From the NCBI RefSeq assembly GCF_040253585.1, contig NZ_JBELAU010000007.1, positions 248,001-312,000 on the forward strand: DNA of 64,000 nt, written 5' to 3'. This document shows positions 52,321 through 60,838 of this stretch, one piece after another; position 1 is the stretch's first letter, and every line of letters starts with the position of its first letter. The notes below the pieces were generated by a model. It was not told where the DNA came from. It did not search any database and saw nothing but the letters and a program-made list of their open reading frames with translations. The stretch comes from Emticicia sp040253585 (GTDB lineage Bacteria > Bacteroidota > Bacteroidia > Cytophagales > Spirosomataceae). A program made the position numbers and the translations under genes.

Positions 52321-52361
52321 AAAGCAAAAAGAGTAGCTTTTAAAGCTACTCTTTTTGCTTT
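52321..52361. terminator. Bidirectional terminator, 20-bp perfect hairpin
   Basis: Arms of 20 bases around AAAGAGTAGC / GCTACTCTTT around one central base, with AAAAA and TTTTT blocks in the arms, between convergent genes. Confidence 0.9.
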
Positions 52362-52373
52362 ATTATAAGTCAG

Positions 52374-54086
52374 TTACAGAGGTTTCGTTCCACCCGATTG
52401 CCCGAAGATCTCTTCTGATAATTTCTCATCCAAGGCGTAAATATCTTTTCTGAAATTTAACTGACCTGAGCTACTCACCCAAGTTGTAAAATAGACGATA
52501 TAAACTGGAATCGTTGGCTTAACTTTAATGATATTTTCTTTGTCGGTTTTGAGTACTTCATCTACTTTTTCGCTGTTCCAATTTGTATTGTTTCGGAGTA
52601 AATAAAGAGCCAGTTTTCGAGGTTCAGAAAGTCTGATACAACCATGACTAAACGCACGAGCCGATTCGTTGAATAAGCCTTTTGATGGGGTATCATGCAA
52701 ATAAATGCTGTAACTATTCGGAAACAAAAACTTCATTTTCCCTAAAGAGTTTTTATTGCCAGGTTTTTGTCGGAAATTGTATGGCGGAATACTATTGACG
52801 TATTTCGACCAGTTAACACTCGAAGGGTCGATTACTTTATTGCCCGATAGTACTTCCATGTTATTTCTGCTCAGGTATGAAGTTCCTCTTTGAAGTTTGG
52901 GCATGATTTCATTGCGAATAATACTCGTAGGAATATTCCAATACGGATTCAGTATAACCATTGATAAATCGCCTCTGAAAATACTCGTCTTCGATGCCTC
53001 TTTTCCAACCACCACATTCATATCCCACGCAAGTTTTTTGTTTTCAAAAACATGTAACCTAAATTCAGGAATATTTACCATCAAATAATCATTTTCTAAC
53101 TCAACAGGTGCCCAGCGGAGCCGTTCTATATTTATCATCATTTGTCTGATTCGAGCTTCGATTGGCACATTCAAAGCAGCCAAGGTTGCTGTACTGACTT
53201 TACCGTTTTCGGTCAAGCCCATACGTTTCTGAAAACGTTTCACAGCACTGGCCAGCGAATCGGTAAAGAGCATCGTGGTATCTTTTTCTTTCCAGTCACC
53301 TGTAATCAAGAAATAGTTTTTTAGACTTAAAATCGCAGAATCTTTATCGCTCAAAGCAAGCACCTTTTTAGAAGTAATGATTTTCGGGAAACCACCTTTT
53401 TTCTGAATCTCTCGGTACTGGCGAAGTTTTTCTTTGAGTGCGATATAGTACTGATTAACAGGTTCTTGTATTCTATTTGCCTGTTTGCTTGACACCAACG
53501 AGTCGAGTAAGGTCTGATAGTTTTTCTTTTTGCGAGGAATAAACCATTCGAGGTCAATCGGGTCTTTGGTTGTGCCACCGTAGGCACGGTGAGCAAACTT
53601 AAAAAAGGTAGTTGTGAGCAATAGTTCCAGATTGTGCATGCGATCTTTGTGCTTCAAAAACTCCTTCTCGTTATCTTGGGCATCGGCCAATAAACTATCT
53701 AAAACATGATTATTGAGGGTGCTATCGGCAAAATCATTGCTATAATTTTGAAGTTGACTATAAAAGTCGGGTGCTGCGTGCGAAAGCCCATTTTTATTGA
53801 GCCATGCAAACTGAAAATTTCGGCGAGAATAAAATGCTGAAACCTCATTTCTTATCGAATCTGTACTGTTATAAGTTTTGAAGAAACTGGAGATTTCGAG
53901 GCTATCGACCTTCAAATCGGTGAAGTTTTCGGTCGAATAGACACTTTCATCGGCCAAAACTACTTTCTTTTTAGATTTGTCCTTGCAGCCTGTAAGGGCA
54001 TTGATTAAAAACAAAGCAATCATAAGCGAGGAAATACCTCGAAAAAAGACTGACTTTTTAAGCGTGTATATAGAGTAAACTGCCAT
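52374..54086 (-). CDS. L,D-transpeptidase (YcbB/LdtD type), lipoprotein
   Basis: 570 residues. Lipobox ALTGC with Cys34, then a scaffold domain, a peptidoglycan-binding domain (about 280-330, KRFQKRMGLTENGKVS) and the YkuD catalytic domain with HDTP and AFSHGCIRLS, nucleophile Cys483. It forms 3-3 cross-links or attaches proteins in peptidoglycan in the periplasm. Its start overlaps the upstream YkuD-like gene by 29 bases, a tight coupling. Confidence 0.93.
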   Translation of the reverse strand: MAVYSIYTLKKSVFFRGISSLMIALFLINALTGCKDKSKKKVVLADESVYSTENFTDLKVDSLEISSFFKTYNSTDSIRNEVSAFYSRRNFQFAWLNKNGLSHAAPDFYSQLQNYSNDFADSTLNNHVLDSLLADAQDNEKEFLKHKDRMHNLELLLTTTFFKFAHRAYGGTTKDPIDLEWFIPRKKKNYQTLLDSLVSSKQANRIQEPVNQYYIALKEKLRQYREIQKKGGFPKIITSKKVLALSDKDSAILSLKNYFLITGDWKEKDTTMLFTDSLASAVKRFQKRMGLTENGKVSTATLAALNVPIEARIRQMMINIERLRWAPVELENDYLMVNIPEFRLHVFENKKLAWDMNVVVGKEASKTSIFRGDLSMVILNPYWNIPTSIIRNEIMPKLQRGTSYLSRNNMEVLSGNKVIDPSSVNWSKYVNSIPPYNFRQKPGNKNSLGKMKFLFPNSYSIYLHDTPSKGLFNESARAFSHGCIRLSEPRKLALYLLRNNTNWNSEKVDEVLKTDKENIIKVKPTIPVYIVYFTTWVSSSGQLNFRKDIYALDEKLSEEIFGQSGGTKPL

Positions 54087-54696
54087 TAGCGAGTACAGGA
54101 ACTACCTGCGGAATTAGTTCGTTTGGCACGGCTGGACAGCCATAACTGCGGCCAAGTCTGCCAAATTGATGAATAAATGATTGACTAACATAAGCAGCTC
54201 CATGAATAATAATTTCTCGACGACGGGCATTATCATTAATGCCTTTTTGTAAGCCTTCCAATAAAAGAGCATCGCCATGTTTCGGACTTTTAATCGGACT
54301 TCCGACCATATAAAAACCCAAACTGCTTTGGTGCGATTCCATTTTATTAGAGAACGAACAAGCTATGTTTTCGCCTGATTTCTGACCATGAGCCACTAAA
54401 GATGAAATTAACAATTTTTTCTGTGAAATATCAATTACAAATAATCGTTCCACGCTCGATGGTAGAGAAAAATCCACAATAGTGATGATAGGTTTGGCAG
54501 GATGAAACTTCTGAAAACCTTGTAAAGATTCCTTGAAAGCCTCGAATTTTACTTTTCCAGCTAAGCTACACTCATTGTATAGCTGGTGAATCGTATCAGT
54601 TTGGCAAGCAATTTGGTTTTTTGAAACTGTATTTTCTTGTGGTTTGACTACACAAAGATTAAGCAAGAAGTATAGAAAATGAAAACTCGTAAACAT
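54058..54696 (-). CDS. L,D-transpeptidase catalytic-domain protein (YkuD_2 type)
   Basis: 212 residues, N-terminal signal-like segment (FTSFHFLYFLLNLCVV). GFYMVGSPIKSPKHGDALLLEG, IIIHGAAYVS (His about 161) and RSYGCPAVPNE (Cys187) give the catalytic His and Cys of the second YkuD branch. Likely a murein L,D-transpeptidase or carboxypeptidase in the periplasm. Overlaps the next transpeptidase gene by 29 bases. Confidence 0.88.
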   Translation of the reverse strand: MFTSFHFLYFLLNLCVVKPQENTVSKNQIACQTDTIHQLYNECSLAGKVKFEAFKESLQGFQKFHPAKPIITIVDFSLPSSVERLFVIDISQKKLLISSLVAHGQKSGENIACSFSNKMESHQSSLGFYMVGSPIKSPKHGDALLLEGLQKGINDNARRREIIIHGAAYVSQSFIHQFGRLGRSYGCPAVPNELIPQVVPVLANGSLLYIHA

Positions 54697-54862
54697 AATA
54701 ATTATAGTTTATAGACCATACTTTTATAAACACCATTTAGCAAGAAAATATTGCAAGAAATAAGATTTTTCTAAGAATATACTTTTTGTCTAATGCACAG
54801 AATACTGATTGCTATCATACTTTTATGTGCCGTTTGACATAAAATAATTGATAGATTGAGGG

Positions 54863-54870
54863 TAGTTTTG
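54863..54870 (+). promoter_or_regulatory. -7 element of the DUF4136 lipoprotein gene
   Basis: TAGTTTTG, perfect TAnnTTTG, 17 bases before the ATG. No TTG at the ideal spacing. Confidence 0.45.
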
Positions 54871-54887
54871 AAAAAAATCAGAAAGAC

Positions 54888-55487
54888 ATGAAACGAACTG
54901 TAGTTGTAATATTTTTAGCCACATTGAGCTTTAGCTGTACCCGAAATCTGCACATCGAACGAGAGCCAAACATTGCTATTGAGCAGTATCGAACTTATGG
55001 TTGGAATAAACTCGAAGCTACCAAAGCCTCACATCCGCTTTACAGTTCGGTTGAGTTGAATCAAACCTTGATGCGAGAAATTGATAAAAACTTAGCTAAA
55101 AAAGGTTTTCGTAGAAATATCGCCACACCCGATTTTCTGGTTGATTTTCATATTTATGTAGAAGAACAAAAATTTCAGAATTTGGTGTGTGGAGCAGGTT
55201 TTTACAGAGGCGAGCGATATTTACCCGATTTGAGCCAACATACTTATTGCGAAAGCCCCGAAATAGTGAACTATGATGACGGAACCTTAATCATTGATAT
55301 CGTAGATGCTCAAACAGGACAATTAGTTTGGCGTGGAACTGCGGGGGAAATCATAGATAATCCTGCTTATGCTACCGAGATTTTCCGTAAGAAAGTAAAA
55401 AGAATTTTAAAGAAATTTCCACTTCAAAAAGCAGGAAACGCTACCAAACAAAAGACTGATTTAGAAAATGTAATTTCGGTGAAGTGA
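54888..55487 (+). CDS. DUF4136 lipoprotein
   Basis: 199 residues. Lipobox FSCTRNL with Cys at about 17. YRTYGWNK near the start, NLAKKGFRRNIATPDFLVDFHIYVE, and DGTLIIDIVDAQTGQLVWRGTAGE are the DUF4136 pattern: lipoproteins of the bacterial envelope of unknown function. Monocistronic. Confidence 0.87.
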   Translation: MKRTVVVIFLATLSFSCTRNLHIEREPNIAIEQYRTYGWNKLEATKASHPLYSSVELNQTLMREIDKNLAKKGFRRNIATPDFLVDFHIYVEEQKFQNLVCGAGFYRGERYLPDLSQHTYCESPEIVNYDDGTLIIDIVDAQTGQLVWRGTAGEIIDNPAYATEIFRKKVKRILKKFPLQKAGNATKQKTDLENVISVK

Positions 55488-55598
55488 GGTAAGAAAATAG
55501 AACGCTGATAATTATAATTTTTATGATAGAAATGATGTCTAAAAGATATCACAAAATATCATACTAATCTTAAAAATCTGCGTTCTATATTTTTATGT

Positions 55599-56384
55599 TT
55601 AAGAAACCCTTAAAAACGGCATTCCCATCAAAGCCTGGATCATGGTGAAGCAGACATAGGCAAAATATATGAAAGAAAATCCCCAAATGGCTGTGTTTGC
55701 AGTTGGTGCTTTGTATTTGCTCGAAACCCAATACCCAAAAATCGGAATGATTTGCAAGGCATGAATACCAAAGAAATGAGATACACGTAAATCGCCATAA
55801 ACCGTACTCCAGTTCAATAATGGCAAGCCGACACCCCCATCTTTTGCTCCAACGGTATGGCCATTTAGTTGACTAACGTAACCCCCAAAAAGGCTAAAAA
55901 CTACAAAAAGTACAAGTCCAATTTTAATACTTAAAGCTAAAGGAACAGAAATAGTGTATGTCTTTTGGCGAATAAATATCCACGCAATGCGAAGTGTCAG
56001 AATCGTAATAGTAAAAATAAAAACACCCATTAAAGCATATAATACTCCACTATATAAATCAGTTCGATTGAAGTGAGAAAGCTGCCCTCTGAAAGCCTGA
56101 GAGGTAATTGCTAATTCTTCAAAAGCATAAATGATTATCGCAATTCTCGAATATTTTCTTACTTGTTTTTGGTCATTCACGTAGTAAAGTAATAATGCCA
56201 TTGTCCAGCTATAAATCCAAATGCTTAATGTGAATTTTATAGGTTTTATCATCGAATTAATGCCTAAAACAGTTGTTTCGTTGAAAAAAGCATAAATTCC
56301 TAAAACGATGGTGGCTATAATATTGGCTGTTCCTAAATGTGCCAATAATTTATTTCGGCGATAAATTTCATTGATTAGATTCAT
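55599..56384 (-). CDS. Multi-spanning membrane protein of unknown function
   Basis: 261 residues with about seven predicted helices. Motifs SMIKPIKFTLSIWIYSW and DLRVSHFFGIHALQIIPIFGYW carry conserved-looking polar residues within helices (Lys, Arg-His), suggesting a functional site. No named family recognised. Last gene of a three-gene unit with the ABA4-like and DUF2141 genes; overlaps the ABA4-like gene by 17 bases. Confidence 0.65.
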   Translation of the reverse strand: MNLINEIYRRNKLLAHLGTANIIATIVLGIYAFFNETTVLGINSMIKPIKFTLSIWIYSWTMALLLYYVNDQKQVRKYSRIAIIIYAFEELAITSQAFRGQLSHFNRTDLYSGVLYALMGVFIFTITILTLRIAWIFIRQKTYTISVPLALSIKIGLVLFVVFSLFGGYVSQLNGHTVGAKDGGVGLPLLNWSTVYGDLRVSHFFGIHALQIIPIFGYWVSSKYKAPTANTAIWGFSFIYFAYVCFTMIQALMGMPFLRVS

Positions 56385-56802
56385 GGTTTGAGGTGGTTTT
56401 GATGGTTTTTATAATAAAGAAAATAAGATACCCCATCGGGCCAAACATAAAAGTAAAGGGCAGTGCAAGCGTTGCCCACCAACGAGAAATATTAAGTTTC
56501 TTGGCTGCACGAACGATGTATGCTCCCACAAATAAGTCGAAAGCTAAGTAGTGAAACCAACCCGCCGCCACGGCATTATCATTTTGAAAAAGTGCTTTTA
56601 CATTGGCAAGCGAGCTAAAACTATCGGCTTTGAAATCACTGATGTCTTTCAGAATTAAAAAAGTATAAATGACCGAAAACAATAAAATAAAACCATTCAG
56701 AATAATATTTTGGGTATGTTTCCAGTTTGGAGCAATTATTAGCAATAGCCAACCAAAAATGATAAAAGAATTACCAAATTGAAAAATTGAAGAAGCGTTC
56801 AT
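56368..56802 (-). CDS. ABA4-like family membrane protein
   Basis: 144 residues, four predicted helices. GWFHYLAFDLFVGAYIVRAAKK followed by PFTFMFGPMGYLIFFI is the ABA4-like pattern. Plant ABA4 is needed for neoxanthin (carotenoid) formation; bacterial members have unknown roles. It overlaps the downstream 261-residue membrane protein gene and is preceded by the DUF2141 gene, one base apart. Confidence 0.78.
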   Translation of the reverse strand: MNASSIFQFGNSFIIFGWLLLIIAPNWKHTQNIILNGFILLFSVIYTFLILKDISDFKADSFSSLANVKALFQNDNAVAAGWFHYLAFDLFVGAYIVRAAKKLNISRWWATLALPFTFMFGPMGYLIFFIIKTIKTTSNHESNQ

Positions 56803-56803
56803 G

Positions 56804-57226
56804 TTAGTCGATTAGTTTGATTGAAAATGTTGTATTGTTGGCATTGAATGTAATCTTACATTCTTCGTAGGCAGGAGCTGCAAATTTTGGTTTGATGTTT
56901 TGTGAAAAACCAAAAGGTTCTTTCGGATAGCCTACGATATTAGTATCCAGTTTTTTATTACCATTTGAATCTTGGTAAAGTGCTAAAGCATATTCACCCA
57001 CTGGAATATCGGTAAACGTGAGTGTAACTTCACCAGTTTTGCTGGGTTTCACTTCTTTGGCAAAGGCAAATTTACCTTCGTCGGGGAATTTGTTTTCTTT
57101 TTTATAAAAAGCAATTCTGAGAATAGCAGTACTTTTTATGTTAGAAATTTTTAAGTAGAATGTTTGTGCGTGGCTTTCAGCAAAACCAAAGAAAAGGAGG
57201 GATGTGAGCAAAAGAATTGATTTCAT
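56804..57226 (-). CDS. DUF2141 domain exported protein
   Basis: 140 residues from MKSILLLTSLLFFGFAESHA (signal peptide); an in-frame TTG ten codons upstream is rejected. LRIAFYKKENKFPDEGKF and PVGEYALALYQDSNGNKKLDTNIVGYPKEPFGFSQN are the DUF2141 signature, with an Asp/Asn-rich DSNGNKKLD calcium-like loop. Periplasmic. First gene of the membrane operon that follows, downstream of a Crp-family regulator gene. Confidence 0.85.
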   Translation of the reverse strand: MKSILLLTSLLFFGFAESHAQTFYLKISNIKSTAILRIAFYKKENKFPDEGKFAFAKEVKPSKTGEVTLTFTDIPVGEYALALYQDSNGNKKLDTNIVGYPKEPFGFSQNIKPKFAAPAYEECKITFNANNTTFSIKLID

Positions 57227-57313
57227 AATTTTGATTGTTTGATGTTTCTTGTGCAAAATACTGAAATCTAAAACTTATTTAGCTGTCACATTTGTTACAA
57301 AATGTCAGGAAAT

Positions 57314-57961
57314 TTATTTTTGACTAAGCATTTTTCGTATTCTACTAAGCGATTGGCGTTCGATTCCGAGATATGAAGAAAGATAAGTAAGCGAAATGCG
57401 ATTGAAAACATCTGGACGACGTTTAATAAAGTTGAGGTAACGTTCGTCGGCTTTTTCAAATAAAAAACTTTCCAAACGGCTTTGTTGTTGCACCAAAACT
57501 TCTTCGGTCACTAAACGCCCATAACGTTCGATATTCTTATATAAATGATAGCCCTCTTGCATCACAGTGTAGGGTAAATTGACCACTACGCTCGGTTCGA
57601 GGCATTGAAAATAGTATTTGCTTGGTTTTTGTCTAATAAAAGCCCCATAATCGGTTGAATATTCATTTTCCTTAATGAATCCAATCGTAATTTCATTGCC
57701 CTTATCATCAATATAAAACGATCGCATAAGTCCAGTTACAACATAGCCGATGGCGGTTTGAATTTGCCCAGCTTTCAAGTAAAATTGCTTAGTCTTAAAC
57801 TCTGATATTGTTAAACCTTTACTGATATAGGCAAGTTCTTCGTCAGTAATTTGATTACAAACTTGCTTGTAAGATTCAAGATAGATGCTGATGGCTGTTT
57901 CCAATTTGGGGATAAATTTTGAATAAAGATATAAAAAACTTTGCGATTCTTGATTTATCAA
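57314..57961 (-). CDS. Crp/Fnr-family transcriptional regulator
   Basis: Up to 215 residues; the start is uncertain (TTG at 57961 or TTG at about 57904). Cyclic-nucleotide-binding fold (FYLKAGQIQTAIGYVVTGLMRSFYIDDKGNEITI) and a helix-turn-helix (SLTYLSSYLGIERQSLSRIRKML). It lies 87 bases upstream of the DUF2141-ABA4-like-membrane operon on the same strand and is the likely regulator of it (inference). In Bacteroidota such proteins often have no known effector. Confidence 0.87.
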   Translation of the reverse strand: MINQESQSFLYLYSKFIPKLETAISIYLESYKQVCNQITDEELAYISKGLTISEFKTKQFYLKAGQIQTAIGYVVTGLMRSFYIDDKGNEITIGFIKENEYSTDYGAFIRQKPSKYYFQCLEPSVVVNLPYTVMQEGYHLYKNIERYGRLVTEEVLVQQQSRLESFLFEKADERYLNFIKRRPDVFNRISLTYLSSYLGIERQSLSRIRKMLSQK

Positions 57962-58011
57962 ATGGATTGAAATTTCTACGAAATCATTTTACTCTTAGCC
58001 TATTCTTAAAC

Positions 58012-58019
58012 TATATTTG
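58012..58019 (+). promoter_or_regulatory. -7 element of the SUMF1-domain gene
   Basis: TATATTTG, perfect TAnnTTTG, 20 bases before the TTG start at 58040, which supports that start. No TTG at the ideal -33 distance. Confidence 0.5.
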
Positions 58020-58039
58020 TAAAAAAAACTCATTCAACC

Positions 58040-59011
58040 TTGAAAAAACTCACAATCTCCCTTCTTTTCTTTGCTTGCGTAGCTTTTCGCAGCGAAGACT
58101 TTAAACCTTACACTGAGCATATTCCTGGCCTACAACACGGTTTGGATATGCAGCCGATTCCCGCAGGCGAATTTATGATGGGAAGTCCAGAGTCTGAAAA
58201 AGACCGAAAACCCGATGAAGGCCCGCAACACAAAGTAAAAATTGATGCTTTTTGGATGGCAAAATACGAAATTTCATGGGAAATGTACGAGGCCTATTTT
58301 AATAAAGAACTCGAAGTAAAAGACGAAAAAAATACTGCTGAAGTAGCTACTCGTGTCAGTACCGTTGCACGACCGACCCAGCCTTACGTCGAAATGTCGT
58401 TTGGGCAAGGCAAAGAAAGTGGTTTTCCTGTTTGTAATGTCACACAGTTTGCTGCTCGCTCATTCTGTAAATGGTTGTACGCAAAAACGGGGCATTTTTA
58501 TAGACTCCCAACCGAAGCTGAGTGGGAATATGCCGCTCGTGCTGGTTCAAAAACTACGTTTTATTTTGGTGATGATGCCTCGAAAATGAAAGAATATGCG
58601 TGGTATTTTGAAAATTCCGATGGAGCATATAAAAAATCAGGGCAACTAAAACCCAATGCTTGGGGACTTTATGATATGTATGGAAATGTAGCCGAATGGA
58701 CTTCTGACCTTTATGTTGCTGATTTTTATGGTAAACCTGAAGCGGCAAACAATCCTTATATCAAACCAACCAATCATTATCCGCACGTTATTCGTGGCGG
58801 GCATTGGGACGATGATGCTGATAAATTGCGTAGTGCTTCTCGCCGAACTTCAACACCCGAATTAAAACAACGTGACCCACAAATTCCGAAGTCTGATTGG
58901 TGGTTGACAGATGCTCCATTTTTGGGTTTTAGAGTAGTTCGACCAGTAAAACAGCCATCAAAAGAAGAAATTGAAGCTTATTTTGCTCGTCCACCGAAAG
59001 ATATTCCTTGA
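58040..59011 (+). CDS. SUMF1/FGE-sulfatase domain protein without catalytic cysteines
   Basis: 323 residues, starting at TTG (MKKLTISLLFFACVAF, signal peptide). The formylglycine-generating-enzyme fold is clear (PAGEFMMGSPESEKDRKPDEG, FWMAKYEISWEMYEAYF, LPTEAEWEYAARAG, GLYDMYGNVAEWTSDLY, VIRGGHWDDDADKLRSASRR). The catalytic cysteines that follow GGS in true FGE are absent (GGHWDDD), so it is not a sulfatase activator; this fold often serves as a binding module. Exported, monocistronic. Confidence 0.88.
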   Translation: MKKLTISLLFFACVAFRSEDFKPYTEHIPGLQHGLDMQPIPAGEFMMGSPESEKDRKPDEGPQHKVKIDAFWMAKYEISWEMYEAYFNKELEVKDEKNTAEVATRVSTVARPTQPYVEMSFGQGKESGFPVCNVTQFAARSFCKWLYAKTGHFYRLPTEAEWEYAARAGSKTTFYFGDDASKMKEYAWYFENSDGAYKKSGQLKPNAWGLYDMYGNVAEWTSDLYVADFYGKPEAANNPYIKPTNHYPHVIRGGHWDDDADKLRSASRRTSTPELKQRDPQIPKSDWWLTDAPFLGFRVVRPVKQPSKEEIEAYFARPPKDIP

Positions 59012-59018
59012 TAGAGAC

Positions 59019-59768
59019 TTATTTTGAGCTATCAATAAAATTGCGGAGTAAAGGTAAATCATCAGTGCCGATTACATCGACTTGTAAGGCTTTGAGGGTT
59101 TCAAATCCCAGCTTCGTGTTGGGTGTTCCCCAAAGCCTTACTTTTTTGTTTTTGGCGTGCATTTCGTTTACAAAAACACTGATTTTATCGGCAGTATCTT
59201 GCGAAAGAGCTTCTTTTCCTGCCCAATATTTCCCGAAGTCGGTAAAACTCGCACTGACAATGTATATTCTTTTGGATGCTTTCTTTGAATAAATCAAACT
59301 TTTTCGACCATCAAACGAAAACATCTTATCGTAATTCTGAAACTCCTCAGGCTTTGGCATATCACCACTGATAGATATTTTCACGTGGCGAAGTTCTTTT
59401 TTGTAAGGTTTTAGCTGTGAATCAAGCACTTGCATGATTTCTTTGCCTTGCTTTTTCAAATCGAGCAGTAAATGCAATGGCTTTTTATTAGGATAAGGAT
59501 AACCGCCATTTTCTTGAATTTTAGCAAAGAGTGGTTCAATATACAATTTTCGGAGCGTTCGCTCGGTTGATACATCTTTTAGGTCGTGAGCTACGCACAA
59601 TTCGCCATCTTTTAGATATAAATCGGCTTCTATCGAATCAAACCCCAATTCGTAGGCCGCAAAAAATGGCTGTTTCTGTTCATAATCATTGTGAGAGTGA
59701 ATGATTTGGGCTGAAATATTGCTACTTATAACTAAAAGTATAGCTGAAAATAAAAAAAGTTTTTTCAT
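59019..59768 (-). CDS. GDPD/PI-PLC-like phosphodiesterase (AIM6-like), exported
   Basis: 249 residues with a signal peptide (1-20, ending NISA). TIM-barrel phosphodiesterase residues: HSHNDYEQ (His, Glu), SIEADLYLKDGELCVAHD (Glu, Asp, His). This is the branch related to glycerophosphodiester phosphodiesterase and PI-PLC, with fungal AIM6. It would cleave phosphodiester bonds of a lipid or polyol phosphate in the periplasm; substrate unknown. Next to the PfkB gene but with a gap, so not firmly one operon. Confidence 0.83.
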   Translation of the reverse strand: MKKLFLFSAILLVISSNISAQIIHSHNDYEQKQPFFAAYELGFDSIEADLYLKDGELCVAHDLKDVSTERTLRKLYIEPLFAKIQENGGYPYPNKKPLHLLLDLKKQGKEIMQVLDSQLKPYKKELRHVKISISGDMPKPEEFQNYDKMFSFDGRKSLIYSKKASKRIYIVSASFTDFGKYWAGKEALSQDTADKISVFVNEMHAKNKKVRLWGTPNTKLGFETLKALQVDVIGTDDLPLLRNFIDSSK

Positions 59769-59812
59769 ATTTAAAAGGTTGATATTGATTTAAGCAGGTT
59801 CGGAAACTTGCT

Positions 59813-60745
59813 CTACTTGTATTTTTGCAGCCAAGCAAAAAGCCTTTTGGCATCTTCGGTTTTGAAAAGTTGCGTGCCTTCGTTCATGGTTGCTGCCGAG
59901 CCACAAGCCACACCCCAACGGAGCATTTCTTGCACACTTTTACCCTCTGACAATGCCCAAACCATGCCACCAACCATACTGTCGCCCGCACCGACGGTGC
60001 TTTTTTTCTGAACTGGTGGAGCAGGAATGTGCTCGTGGATATCTTTAGTTACTAAAACAGCCCCCTGTGGCCCAAGTGAAACTACTACGATTTCGCAGCC
60101 ACCTTTGGCAATTATTTCACGAGCAGCTTCATCAACTTGATCGATTTCTAAGGTTTCAACGCCTACCAGTTTTGCCAGTTCGCCAACGTTTGGTTTTAGT
60201 AAATAGACACCTTCATCAATCGCTTGTTTGAGAGGTTCGCCCGAAGTATCAATGACGAGTTTTGAACCAATTTTTCGAGAAACTGCCGCTACTTTTTCGT
60301 AGAAATCGTCGCCCAAACCTGCCGAAAGGCTTCCGCTGGCTACCAAGAAATCAGGTTTTAGGTCCTCAATTTGTTTCAAAATTTCGTTTGCTTCTTCGGG
60401 CAGAATTTCTGCCCCAGGCATTCCGAAACGATACTGTGCATTGGTCAGCACATCGACCGCAATAAAGTTTTCACGAGTCCAGTTTTTAGTTGCAATTGTC
60501 TGAAAATCAATATTTTCTTTCTTCAGTAAATCTTGTAACAAATCGCCCGTAGGACCACCTGCCGTGAAAACTGCTTTTGATTGTCCGCCCAAACGTGCAA
60601 TAGCTTTTGATACATTGATTCCGCCACCACCAGCATCAAAATGAGGGTTTTCGCAACGAATTTTCTGTTCGGCCACTAAGCCCGAAAACTTTGTACTTTT
60701 ATCAACCGCTGGATTGACTGTGAGTGTGATTATTTTATTTGACAT
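59813..60745 (-). CDS. 1-phosphofructokinase-like sugar kinase (PfkB family)
   Basis: 310 residues. DAGGGGINVSKAIARLGG (sugar-binding), LLKPNVGELAKLVG and the ATP/anion-hole STVGAGDSMVGG with catalytic Asp. This group contains 1-phosphofructokinase, 6-phosphofructokinase II and tagatose-6-phosphate kinase; which phosphohexose is used is not decided. No PTS or tagatose genes are near. Confidence 0.9.
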   Translation of the reverse strand: MSNKIITLTVNPAVDKSTKFSGLVAEQKIRCENPHFDAGGGGINVSKAIARLGGQSKAVFTAGGPTGDLLQDLLKKENIDFQTIATKNWTRENFIAVDVLTNAQYRFGMPGAEILPEEANEILKQIEDLKPDFLVASGSLSAGLGDDFYEKVAAVSRKIGSKLVIDTSGEPLKQAIDEGVYLLKPNVGELAKLVGVETLEIDQVDEAAREIIAKGGCEIVVVSLGPQGAVLVTKDIHEHIPAPPVQKKSTVGAGDSMVGGMVWALSEGKSVQEMLRWGVACGSAATMNEGTQLFKTEDAKRLFAWLQKYK

Positions 60746-60774
60746 AATGTAGATTTACGAATTACGATTGATGA

Positions 60775-60809
60775 ATGAAAAGATTCAGACTAAAGATAAT
60801 CTTTTTCAT
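60775..60809 (-). terminator. Possible terminator after xerD
   Basis: Arms ATGAAAAGATT and AATCTTTTTCAT with one bulged base and a loop of 12. Some T in the minus direction. Weak. Confidence 0.35.
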
Positions 60810-60838
60810 TGGAATCTTCTTTTTATTTCCCATTAGCT

